Assembly (NCBI GenBank): GCA_910588745.1
Contig: CAJURK010000061.1
Coordinates: forward strand, 1 to 13,715
DNA: 13,715 nt
Source of the DNA: an uncultured Dorea sp.
Lineage (GTDB): Bacteria; Bacillota; Clostridia; Lachnospirales; Lachnospiraceae
Reading direction: 5' to 3'
Below, one piece after another: positions 5,935 to 12,236 of this stretch. Each line of letters starts with the position of its first letter. Positions within the stretch are counted from its first letter, which is position 1. The translations under genes were made by a program, and so were the position numbers. A model generated the notes under the pieces. The model made no database searches. It saw only the letters and a program-made list of their open reading frames with translations, and was not told where the DNA came from.

Positions 5935-6771
5935 ATGCTGACAATAGGGGCGCATATGTCTATTGCGGGAGGAATTGCAAGGACGGCGGATAATGTGGTG
6001 AAAATGGATGCAAATACCATGCAGATTTTCAGTCGGAATCCGAGAGGGTCAAACTATAGGAACTATGAGCAGGAAGAAATTGATGCGTTCCAGGAAACCC
6101 GGCGCAGGCATGGATTCGGGCCGTTGCTTGCCCACGCCCCTTATACCATGAACTTAGCAAGCGGGAATGAGAAGACGTACGAATTTGCCTGTATGGTTAT
6201 CCGGGAGGATCTTGCAAGAATGGACGCGCTTGGGATAGAGAATCTGGTCTTTCATCCAGGCAGTCATACGGGCATCGGAGTGGAGGCGGGAATGGAACAT
6301 ATCGCCCGCGGTTTAAATCAGGCAGTGGCACAGACGCAGAATATTACGGTACTTCTGGAAACGATGAGCGGGAAAGGGACGGAAATAGGAGCCTCTTTTG
6401 AGGAATTGAAGCGTATCAGGGAGGGGCTTCGTTTCCCTGAAAAAATAGGGATTTGCTTGGATACCTGTCATGTATTTGCGGCGGGATACGATATTGTCCA
6501 TAATTTGGACGGCGTACTGGAGGAATTTGACCGGACGCTTGGCCTAGGTTTGCTTCGGGCGGTTCATTTGAACGACAGTATGATGCCCCTTGGTTCCCGT
6601 AAAGACCGGCATGCCGTTATTGGGGAGGGAGAAATCGGGTTGGATGCTCTGCTTGGCGTGCTGACGCATCCGGCTCTTAAGAATTTACCCTTTTATTTAG
6701 AGACTCCTTTTGACGAAGAAGGGCATAGGAAAGAGATTGCTATGCTGCGGGAAAAATTGGGAATCCAGTGA
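5935..6771 (+). CDS. nfo: Endonuclease IV (apurinic/apyrimidinic endonuclease)
   Basis: This 278-residue enzyme cleaves DNA 5' of abasic sites and removes 3'-blocking groups in base excision repair, using a trinuclear zinc centre. All nine metal ligands of E. coli Nfo have counterparts: His67 (HAPY), His107 (FHPGSH), Glu142 (LLETMSG), Asp176 and His179 (CLDTCH), His211 (HLND), Asp224 and His226 (DRHAVIGEG) and Glu256 (YLETPFD). The N-terminal GAHMSIAGGI and the length fit the family's usual 280 residues. I chose the ATG at 5935, which has AGGAGG 7 nt upstream; an in-frame TTG at 5908 is poorer. It is the first gene of the rightward block and lies downstream of a strong promoter with a structured leader. 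Confidence 0.97.
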   Translation: MLTIGAHMSIAGGIARTADNVVKMDANTMQIFSRNPRGSNYRNYEQEEIDAFQETRRRHGFGPLLAHAPYTMNLASGNEKTYEFACMVIREDLARMDALGIENLVFHPGSHTGIGVEAGMEHIARGLNQAVAQTQNITVLLETMSGKGTEIGASFEELKRIREGLRFPEKIGICLDTCHVFAAGYDIVHNLDGVLEEFDRTLGLGLLRAVHLNDSMMPLGSRKDRHAVIGEGEIGLDALLGVLTHPALKNLPFYLETPFDEEGHRKEIAMLREKLGIQ

Positions 6772-6869
6772 GAAAGAGGCGAAAACGCGGAGGAACAGAG
6801 CTGTTGTTAAAGAACAGGCGGTTCGAGTTCTGAAAAGAGCCAGGCGTCTGGAAAAGGGAGGGTAAGCCG

Positions 6870-7574
6870 GTGGCAAATCAGAAGAAAGAGCATTTACAGT
6901 TGAAACAAATTGCGGTGATACATACGGATTTTTCGGAAAAATTCGGAATTCCCAGGCAGAGCGGACTGGCGGCGGCAAGGGGAAGAATCGTTTTTGAGCC
7001 GGAATATCGGAATCCGGATGCGTTAAAGGGAATAGAGGCATATTCCCACCTTTGGCTGATTTGGGGATTCTCGCTGGTTCCTGAGAAAGAGTGGCAGCCG
7101 ACGGTGCGTCCGCCCCGCTTAGGAGGCAACCGGCGGATGGGGGTATTTGCTACCAGATCCCCTTTTCGTCCGAACCCCATTGGATTGTCTTTGGTGGAGC
7201 TTGTTGCGCCAGAGCAGAGAAAGGATGTGGGGACGACTCTTTTGGTTGAGGGAGTGGACATGCTAGACAAAACGCCGATTTATGATATCAAACCATATCT
7301 GCCCTACTTAGAGGGGAAGCCGGATGTGGCCGGAGGCTTTGCGGAGCAGGTAAAGGACAGGAACCTTACGGTAGAGATTCCAAAAGAATGGGAGGAAATA
7401 ATTCCCCCAAACCAGAGCGAGGTGATTCAGGAATTGTTAAAGCAGGATCCCAGACCTGCATACCAGGACGACCCGGAGCGGATTTACGGAATGAGGTATG
7501 GAGAATTGGAAATTAAATTTCAGGTAAGGGAAAAAAGGCTAACCGTCTGCGGCGTTTATCGAAAAGTAGATTGA
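6870..7574 (+). CDS. trmO: tRNA (N6-threonylcarbamoyladenosine37-N6)-methyltransferase TrmO
   Basis: TrmO (older names TsaA, YaeB) uses SAM to methylate t6A at position 37 of certain tRNAs, giving m6t6A next to the anticodon. The 234-residue product has the family's beta-barrel motifs: FGIPRQSGL (25-33), SHLWLIWGF (59-67), RPPRLGGNRRMGVFATRSPF (80-99) running into RPNPIGLS, and DMLDKTPIYDIKPYLPY (130-146). A C-terminal part with QDPRPAYQ (192-199) matches the longer E. coli-type form. Translation starts at GTG, with GGGAGG 8 nt upstream; no nearer ATG exists. It follows nfo after 98 bp with no terminator, so co-transcription is likely. The same t6A37 base is the substrate of MtaB, encoded at the right end of this window. 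Confidence 0.93.
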   Translation: MANQKKEHLQLKQIAVIHTDFSEKFGIPRQSGLAAARGRIVFEPEYRNPDALKGIEAYSHLWLIWGFSLVPEKEWQPTVRPPRLGGNRRMGVFATRSPFRPNPIGLSLVELVAPEQRKDVGTTLLVEGVDMLDKTPIYDIKPYLPYLEGKPDVAGGFAEQVKDRNLTVEIPKEWEEIIPPNQSEVIQELLKQDPRPAYQDDPERIYGMRYGELEIKFQVREKRLTVCGVYRKVD

Positions 7575-7599
7575 GCATTCCCGGCGGATGTGTTAAGAT
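7571..7599 (+). promoter_or_regulatory. Possible promoter of prmA
   Basis: TTGAGC (7571-7576, overlapping the trmO stop) and TAAGAT (7594-7599) lie 17 bp apart, each matching the consensus at 4 of 6 positions. It would give prmA-rsmE independent transcription from within the trmO end. The case is moderate at best. Confidence 0.35.
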
Positions 7600-7654
7600 G
7601 GATAGCAATGAGTTACAAAGACTTTGAATGGACTATTCGCAAGAGGTGACGTAT

Positions 7655-8608
7655 ATGAGATGGAATAAATTCAGAATAAAAACTACCACAGAGGCAGAAG
7701 ACGTGGTTTGCAGCAGCCTGATGGAGATCGGCATCCAGGGAGTAGAGATTGAGGACAAGGTGCCGCTTACCGCCCAGGATAAGGAACAGATGTTTGTGGA
7801 TATCCTGCCGGAGTTTGGGGAGGACGACGGTACAGCTTTTATCAGTTTTTATCTGGGAGAGGAAGAGGACAAGGAGTCGATCCTTTCCGCAGTAAAAGAA
7901 GAGCTTGCACAGATAGGAACCTATATGGATGTGGGGACGGCGGAGATCGAAGAATCCCAGACGGAGGATTTAGACTGGATTAATAATTGGAAGAAATATT
8001 TCCACCAGTTTTCCATTGACGACGTGCTGATTATTCCTTCCTGGGAGGAGGTTTCGCCGGAGGATGAGGGGAAGATGATTATCCATATTGACCCAGGCAC
8101 CGCATTTGGAACCGGGATGCATGAGACGACCCAGCTTTGTATCCGACAGCTTAGAAAGTATGTGACGGAGGAGACGGAGATTCTGGATGTGGGCTGCGGA
8201 AGCGGGATTCTGGGTATGCTTGCGCTGAAATTCGGAGCGAAGTATTCGGTGGGAACCGACCTTGACCCCTGCGCGATTACGGCTACCCATGAAAATATGG
8301 AGTCAAATGGTATCGGACGGCAGCAGTATGAGGTGATGATTGGAAATATCATTGATGATGAAGAGGTGCAGAAGAAAGCAGGATACGGCCGGTTCGATAT
8401 AGCGGCCGCCAATATCCTGGCGGATGTGCTGGTGCCGCTGACGCCTGTGATCCGGGAACATTTAAAGACCGGAGGCATCTATATTACCAGCGGGATTATT
8501 GACGATAAGGAAGAGACGGTTGTAGAAGCTGTGAAAGCGGCCGGATTTGAAGTGCTGGAGGTAACCCGGCAGGGAGAGTGGGTATCGGTGACAGCCAGAA
8601 AGAATTAG
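7655..8608 (+). CDS. prmA: Ribosomal protein L11 methyltransferase
   Basis: PrmA trimethylates amino groups of ribosomal protein L11 with SAM. The 317-residue product has the N-terminal L11-recognition domain (about 1-100) and a class I methyltransferase domain. Motifs are DPGTAFGTGMHETT (146-159), LDVGCGSGILG (177-187), the acidic GTDLDPCA loop (200-207) and AANILADVL (251-259), PrmA's version of the NPPY-type motif. I chose the ATG at 7655 because AGAGGTG lies 6 nt upstream; an in-frame ATG at 7628 has no SD. It is followed by rsmE after 25 bp, the same pairing as in the tail of the B. subtilis dnaK operon; no dnaJ is present here. Confidence 0.96.
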   Translation: MRWNKFRIKTTTEAEDVVCSSLMEIGIQGVEIEDKVPLTAQDKEQMFVDILPEFGEDDGTAFISFYLGEEEDKESILSAVKEELAQIGTYMDVGTAEIEESQTEDLDWINNWKKYFHQFSIDDVLIIPSWEEVSPEDEGKMIIHIDPGTAFGTGMHETTQLCIRQLRKYVTEETEILDVGCGSGILGMLALKFGAKYSVGTDLDPCAITATHENMESNGIGRQQYEVMIGNIIDDEEVQKKAGYGRFDIAAANILADVLVPLTPVIREHLKTGGIYITSGIIDDKEETVVEAVKAAGFEVLEVTRQGEWVSVTARKN

Positions 8609-8633
8609 GGCGGATGAAAGAGAGGAAGCGGGG

Positions 8634-9374
8634 ATGCAGCACTTTTTTGTGACGACAGACCGGGTGGAAAAGCCCTATATCTATATAGAAGGTTCGGACG
8701 TAAACCACATGAAGAATGTCCTGCGCATGAGGCAGGGAGAGCGGCTGTCGGTCAGCGACGGGGATAACTGCAGATATCTGTGCAGGATAGAGGGATATGA
8801 GGAAGGAAAAGCTGTATTAGAAATCCTGGAGGAAGAAAAGCAGGATATGGAGCTTGCCTCGAAGATTTATCTGTTCCAGGGACTTCCGAAAGGCGACAAG
8901 ATGGAACTGATTATCCAAAAGGCGGTGGAACTGGGAGCGTATCAGGTGATACCGGTGGCTATGAAACGCTGTGTAGTCAGGCTGGACGCAAAGAAAGCAG
9001 AAAAGAAAGTCGGCCGGTGGAATGAAATTGCCAAAGGGGCGGCTAAACAGTCGGGCAGAGGGAGAATTCCAGAGGTCGGCCGGGTAATGGGGTTTTACGA
9101 GGCTCTTGCGATGGCAGAAGAACTTGACGTACTGCTTATTCCCTATGAGCTTGCGGAAGGGATGGAGCATACCCGGCAGGTAATCGGGGCGGTCAGGCCG
9201 GGACAGTCGGTTGGAATCTTGATCGGTCCGGAGGGCGGATTTGACAAAGAAGAGGTAAACGCAGCGGCGGCAGCCGGGGCGAAAGAGATTACTCTGGGCC
9301 GAAGAATCTTAAGGACAGAAACGGCAGGGCTTGCTGTTTTGTCTATTTTGATGTATCATCTAGAAGACGCTTAA
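8634..9374 (+). CDS. rsmE: 16S rRNA (uracil1498-N3)-methyltransferase
   Basis: RsmE methylates U1498 of 16S rRNA in the 30S subunit. The 246-residue protein has an N-terminal PUA-like domain (HMKNVLRMRQGE, 25-36) and a C-terminal SPOUT trefoil-knot domain: FQGLPKGDKMELIIQKAVEL (81-100), EIAKGAAKQSGR (131-142), the SAM-binding IGPEGGF (197-203) and LGRRILRTETA (221-231). Length and motif order match the family. The start ATG follows AGGAAGCGGGG. It is 25 bp downstream of prmA and clearly co-transcribed with it. A gap of about 135 bp to the next gene contains a possible promoter but no clear terminator. Confidence 0.96.
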   Translation: MQHFFVTTDRVEKPYIYIEGSDVNHMKNVLRMRQGERLSVSDGDNCRYLCRIEGYEEGKAVLEILEEEKQDMELASKIYLFQGLPKGDKMELIIQKAVELGAYQVIPVAMKRCVVRLDAKKAEKKVGRWNEIAKGAAKQSGRGRIPEVGRVMGFYEALAMAEELDVLLIPYELAEGMEHTRQVIGAVRPGQSVGILIGPEGGFDKEEVNAAAAAGAKEITLGRRILRTETAGLAVLSILMYHLEDA

Positions 9375-9452
9375 CGCTGGCTGTTTGTGTGATAAAAGGG
9401 ATTTCCATGTGTAAAGGCGCTGGGAAGCGTATGTTTGTTTTTACAGGACACA

Positions 9453-9481
9453 CTGTCAAGAAAGCGGAAACAGCATATTAA
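9453..9481 (+). promoter_or_regulatory. Possible promoter of the cysteine desulfurase-thiI pair
   Basis: CTGTCA (9453-9458) and TATTAA (9476-9481) are 17 bp apart, each matching the consensus at 4 of 6 positions, in the 135-bp gap after rsmE. TATAGT at 9483-9488 is an alternative -10 but has no good -35 box. The size of the gap supports a promoter here more than the boxes do. Confidence 0.3.
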
Positions 9482-9509
9482 TATAGTAAGAATAATTAGG
9501 GAGTTTATG

Positions 9510-10667
9510 ATGGACGTTTATCTGGATAATTCCGCGACCACCAGAGCTTATGAGCAGGTAGGGGACGTGGTGCGCAAGGTGATGTGCGAAGATTTCGGCA
9601 ATCCGTCCTCCATGCATTATAAGGGCGTGGAAGCAGAGAAGTATATAAAAGAAGCGAAAGAAACGCTGGCGAAGCTTATGAAGGTACAGCCAAAGGAGAT
9701 ATTTTTTACCTCCGGAGGCACGGAGGGAGATAATCTGGCGCTCATCGGCGCTTCGAGGGCGAATAAAAGAGCAGGGAACCATCTGATTACTTCTTCAATC
9801 GAGCATCCGGCAATTTTAAATACTATGCGGTATTTGGAAGAGGAAGAAGGCTTCCGGGTCACCTATCTTCCCGTAGACTCTTATGGGAGAATCCGGCTGG
9901 AAGCGTTGAAGGAAGCGCTATGCAGGGATACGATACTGGTATCCGTTATGTATGTGAATAACGAGGTGGGTTCTGTGCAGCCCATTATGGAAGCGGCGAG
10001 CATGGTAAAGGCTTACAATAAAAATATTCTGTTTCATGTGGATGCGGTGCAGGGATTTGGAAAATACCGCATCTATCCGAAGAAACTGAAAATAGATATG
10101 GTGACGGCCAGCGGCCATAAGATCCACGGACCCAAGGGAACCGGATTTCTCTATATCGGCGAGCATGTGAAGATCAAACCGATCGTGTTCGGCGGCGAAC
10201 AGCAGAAAAATATTCGTTCCGGGACGGAGAATGTGCCGGGAATCGCAGGGCTGTCCCTGGCGGCGGCGATGATTTATGAGGATCTGGATGAGAAAGTGGC
10301 GCAGATGAGAAAGCTGAAAGCACATTTTATTGAAGAGGTTACCAAGATTCCTCAGACTACCATTCATGGCCTATATGACGAGACCAGCGCGCCTCATATT
10401 ATCAGCGTCGGGTTTGCGGGTATTCGTGGAGAAGTGCTGCTCCATGCGCTGGAGGATAAGGGGATTTGCGTATCATCCGGCTCAGCCTGCGCGTCGAACC
10501 ATCCGGCAATCAGCGGCGTGCTTAAGGGAATCGGAACAAGGAAAGAGTATTTAGACGCGACGCTCCGGTTCAGCATGTCGGAATTTACCACGAGGAAAGA
10601 GATTGATTATACGCTGGATACCTTAAATGAACTGGTGCCGGTACTCAGGCGCTATACGAGGCATTAA
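9510..10667 (+). CDS. Cysteine desulfurase (NifS/IscS-like, PLP-dependent)
   Basis: This 385-residue class V aminotransferase-fold enzyme takes sulfur from cysteine as a persulfide, leaving alanine. Motifs are YLDNSATT (4-11), TSGGTEGDN (67-75), the PLP-stacking His99 (SIEHPA), Asp178 and Gln181 (HVDAVQG), the PLP lysine Lys204 (SGHKIHGPKG), and the persulfide-forming Cys327 in SSGSACAS (322-329), the group I type active-site loop. Of two adjacent ATGs (9507 and 9510), the second has better spacing (6 nt) from AGGGAG. ThiI starts 22 bp after its stop, so the likely role is to supply sulfur for tRNA s4U, as the NifZ-ThiI pair does in B. subtilis. No iscU or iscR is nearby. The paralogue name is left open. 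Confidence 0.95.
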   Translation: MDVYLDNSATTRAYEQVGDVVRKVMCEDFGNPSSMHYKGVEAEKYIKEAKETLAKLMKVQPKEIFFTSGGTEGDNLALIGASRANKRAGNHLITSSIEHPAILNTMRYLEEEEGFRVTYLPVDSYGRIRLEALKEALCRDTILVSVMYVNNEVGSVQPIMEAASMVKAYNKNILFHVDAVQGFGKYRIYPKKLKIDMVTASGHKIHGPKGTGFLYIGEHVKIKPIVFGGEQQKNIRSGTENVPGIAGLSLAAAMIYEDLDEKVAQMRKLKAHFIEEVTKIPQTTIHGLYDETSAPHIISVGFAGIRGEVLLHALEDKGICVSSGSACASNHPAISGVLKGIGTRKEYLDATLRFSMSEFTTRKEIDYTLDTLNELVPVLRRYTRH

Positions 10668-10689
10668 GTGTAAGAAAGGAAACGTTAGG

Positions 10690-11871
10690 ATGATTTTTCA
10701 GACATTTTTGTTAAAATACGGAGAGATAGGAATCAAAGGAAAGAACCGGCATTTGTTTGAGGACGCCCTGGTAAGGCAGGTGAAGTATGCGCTGAAAGGG
10801 ATTGACGGAGAATTTCAGGTGCATAAATCCCAGGCCAGGATCTATGTAGACTGCGAGGGGGATTATGACAGCGAGGAAGTGATTGAGCGGCTAAAGACGG
10901 TGTTTGGCTTGGTGGGAATCTGTCCGGTAGTGAGAAAGAAAGACGATGGATTTGAGCAGTTAAAAAAGGACGCGGTTGCTTTTGTGGATGAGTTGTATCC
11001 GGATAAGAAGATGACCTTTAAGGTGGAGGCCAGAAGAAGCAGAAAGACCTATCCTTTGAACTCTATGGAGATTAACTGCGCCGTGGGCGAGGCGGTTCTG
11101 GATGCGTTTCCGGAGATCCGGGTGGATGTGCATAAGCCGGATGTGCTGCTGCACATCGAAGTCCGGGGCGAGATCTATATCTATTCACAGATTATTCCAG
11201 GGCCTGGCGGAATGCCTGTGGGTACGAATGGAAAGGCGATGCTTCTGTTATCCGGCGGGATTGACAGTCCGGTGGCGGGGTATATGATCGCCAAGCGCGG
11301 AGTGGGCTTAGAGGCCACATATTTTCATGCGCCTCCTTATACCAGCGAGCGGGCAAAACAGAAAGTGGTGGATTTGGCGAAGATTGTATCCCGCTATGCG
11401 GGGCCGATTCGCCTGAATGTGGTGAATTTTACGGATATTCAGCTTTATATCTATGAACAGTGTCCGCATGATGAGCTGACGATAATCATGCGCAGGTATA
11501 TGATGAAGATTGCGGAGCATTTTGCTGTGGAAAGAGGGTGTCTTGGGCTGATTACGGGAGAGAGCATCGGGCAGGTGGCCAGCCAGACCATGCAGAGCCT
11601 TGCGGCGACCAACGAGGTATGCACCCTTCCGGTTTACCGTCCTTTGATTGGTTTTGATAAGCAGGAGATTGTGGAAGTGTCAGAAAAAATCGGAACGTAT
11701 GAGACGTCGATACAGCCTTTTGAAGACTGCTGTACCATCTTCGTGGCAAAGCATCCGGTAACAAAACCAAGCATTAAAGTGATTCAGCGGTCGGAGGAAA
11801 AACTGGCGGAAAAGATTGATGAGCTGGTAAAGACAGCGATTGATACGGTAGAAATAATCGAAGTGCGCTAA
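10690..11871 (+). CDS. thiI: tRNA 4-thiouridine synthetase ThiI
   Basis: ThiI adenylates U8 of tRNA and inserts sulfur to make s4U; in some bacteria it also serves thiazole synthesis. The 393-residue protein has an N-terminal ferredoxin-like region, a THUMP domain (about 60-165), and a PP-loop ATP pyrophosphatase domain with LLLSGGIDSPVAGYMIAKRG (185-204) and TGESIGQVASQT (289-300). Conserved cysteines appear in EQCPHDE (Cys258) and EDCCTIF (Cys347, Cys348). It lacks the C-terminal rhodanese domain of the E. coli enzyme (482 residues), as is usual in Firmicutes, so it should take persulfide directly from the upstream cysteine desulfurase. AAAGGA precedes the ATG. Its stop codon lies inside a strong hairpin shared with the convergent HPr-like gene. 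Confidence 0.96.
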   Translation: MIFQTFLLKYGEIGIKGKNRHLFEDALVRQVKYALKGIDGEFQVHKSQARIYVDCEGDYDSEEVIERLKTVFGLVGICPVVRKKDDGFEQLKKDAVAFVDELYPDKKMTFKVEARRSRKTYPLNSMEINCAVGEAVLDAFPEIRVDVHKPDVLLHIEVRGEIYIYSQIIPGPGGMPVGTNGKAMLLLSGGIDSPVAGYMIAKRGVGLEATYFHAPPYTSERAKQKVVDLAKIVSRYAGPIRLNVVNFTDIQLYIYEQCPHDELTIIMRRYMMKIAEHFAVERGCLGLITGESIGQVASQTMQSLAATNEVCTLPVYRPLIGFDKQEIVEVSEKIGTYETSIQPFEDCCTIFVAKHPVTKPSIKVIQRSEEKLAEKIDELVKTAIDTVEIIEVR

Positions 11872-11893
11872 AGGGATAGCCTTGGCGCACTTC
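11860..11893. terminator. Convergent hairpin between thiI and the HPr-like gene
   Basis: GAAGTGCGC (11860-11868) and GCGCACTTC (11885-11893) form a perfect 9-bp stem, and AAGG/CCTT can extend it inside. The thiI stop codon lies in the loop side of the left arm. No U-tract follows on the plus strand. On the minus strand it is followed by GATTATTTCT, so it fits better as an imperfect terminator for the leftward HPr-like gene. Confidence 0.5.
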
Positions 11894-11930
11894 CGGCAAA
11901 AACTGTATTCGTGCTTATAACCAGCCGTGT

Positions 11931-12161
11931 CTATACCAGATATGGCTGTAATACCTCAAGAACTTTATCTACCTCATCATCAGAGTGGATGTTAAGACTG
12001 ATTGGCTTGGACAAGTCCAGGCTGAAAATGCCCATAATAGACTTGGCGTCAATGACGTATCTGCCGGATACCAGATCAAAATCATTATCGAACTGTGTGA
12101 TTACATTTACAAATGATTTGACCTTTTCGATGGAATTTAATGAAATCTGTACGGTCTTCAT
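11931..12161 (-). CDS. HPr-like protein lacking the phosphocarrier histidine
   Basis: This 76-residue protein has the HPr fold signature of PTS phosphocarriers. The segment DAKSIMGIFSLDLSKPISL (38-56) closely follows KSIMGVMSLGIAKG of B. subtilis HPr, so Ser41 matches the regulatory Ser46 phosphorylated by HPr kinase. The GIHARP motif with catalytic His15 is absent: aligned without gaps, Ser10 takes its place in SLNSIEKVKSF. It therefore cannot relay PTS phosphate by the usual mechanism and may be regulatory, like B. subtilis Crh, which also lacks His15. The ATG at 12161 has AGGAGG 9 nt upstream; longer readings into mtaB are rejected. It is transcribed against its neighbours, convergent with thiI and divergent from mtaB. 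Confidence 0.85.
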   Translation of the reverse strand: MKTVQISLNSIEKVKSFVNVITQFDNDFDLVSGRYVIDAKSIMGIFSLDLSKPISLNIHSDDEVDKVLEVLQPYLV

Positions 12162-12181
12162 CCCTGCTATCCTCCTTTTCA

Positions 12182-12187
12182 TATAAT
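12182..12187 (+). promoter_or_regulatory. Possible -10 box for mtaB
   Basis: A perfect TATAAT occurs on the plus strand about 50 bp upstream of the mtaB start, within the 75-bp divergent spacer. No good -35 box is found 16-18 bp upstream (that position lies in the start of the HPr-like gene), so the call is weak. TATTAT at 12197-12202 is an alternative. Confidence 0.3.
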
Positions 12188-12195
12188 CTATTAAC

Positions 12196-12224
12196 ATATT
12201 ATAAGGCGGCGGGAGAAAAGTCAA
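12196..12224 (-). promoter_or_regulatory. Predicted promoter of the HPr-like gene
   Basis: On the minus strand TTGACT (12219-12224) is followed after 17 bp by TAATAT (12196-12201), or after 15 bp by a perfect TATAAT (12198-12203). The -35 box overlaps the start of the mtaB SD region (AAGGAG) on the other strand. Confidence 0.5.
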
Positions 12225-12236
12225 GGAGAAAGTGAT

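Noticed and set aside
5493..6020. 175-codon open frame on the minus strand across the nfo leader
   Set aside because: It overlaps the end of the helical-protein gene, the strong promoter and the nfo start, has no SD-supported start, and its composition looks like a translated antisense frame.
6794..6805. AACAG-AG-CTGTT dyad in the nfo-trmO gap, considered as an SOS/LexA box
   Set aside because: The Gram-positive LexA box has GAAC and GTTC arms with 4 bp between them; this site has the wrong spacing and a mismatched arm, and lies within an operon gap.
6828..6838. GGTTCGAGTTC, which resembles a tRNA T-loop, between nfo and trmO
   Set aside because: The flanking bases do not form the T stem, and no acceptor, D or anticodon arms can be drawn around it.
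9918..10367. 149-codon minus-strand open frame inside the cysteine desulfurase gene
   Set aside because: It is fully antisense to conserved desulfurase motifs and has no independent support; it is a shadow frame.
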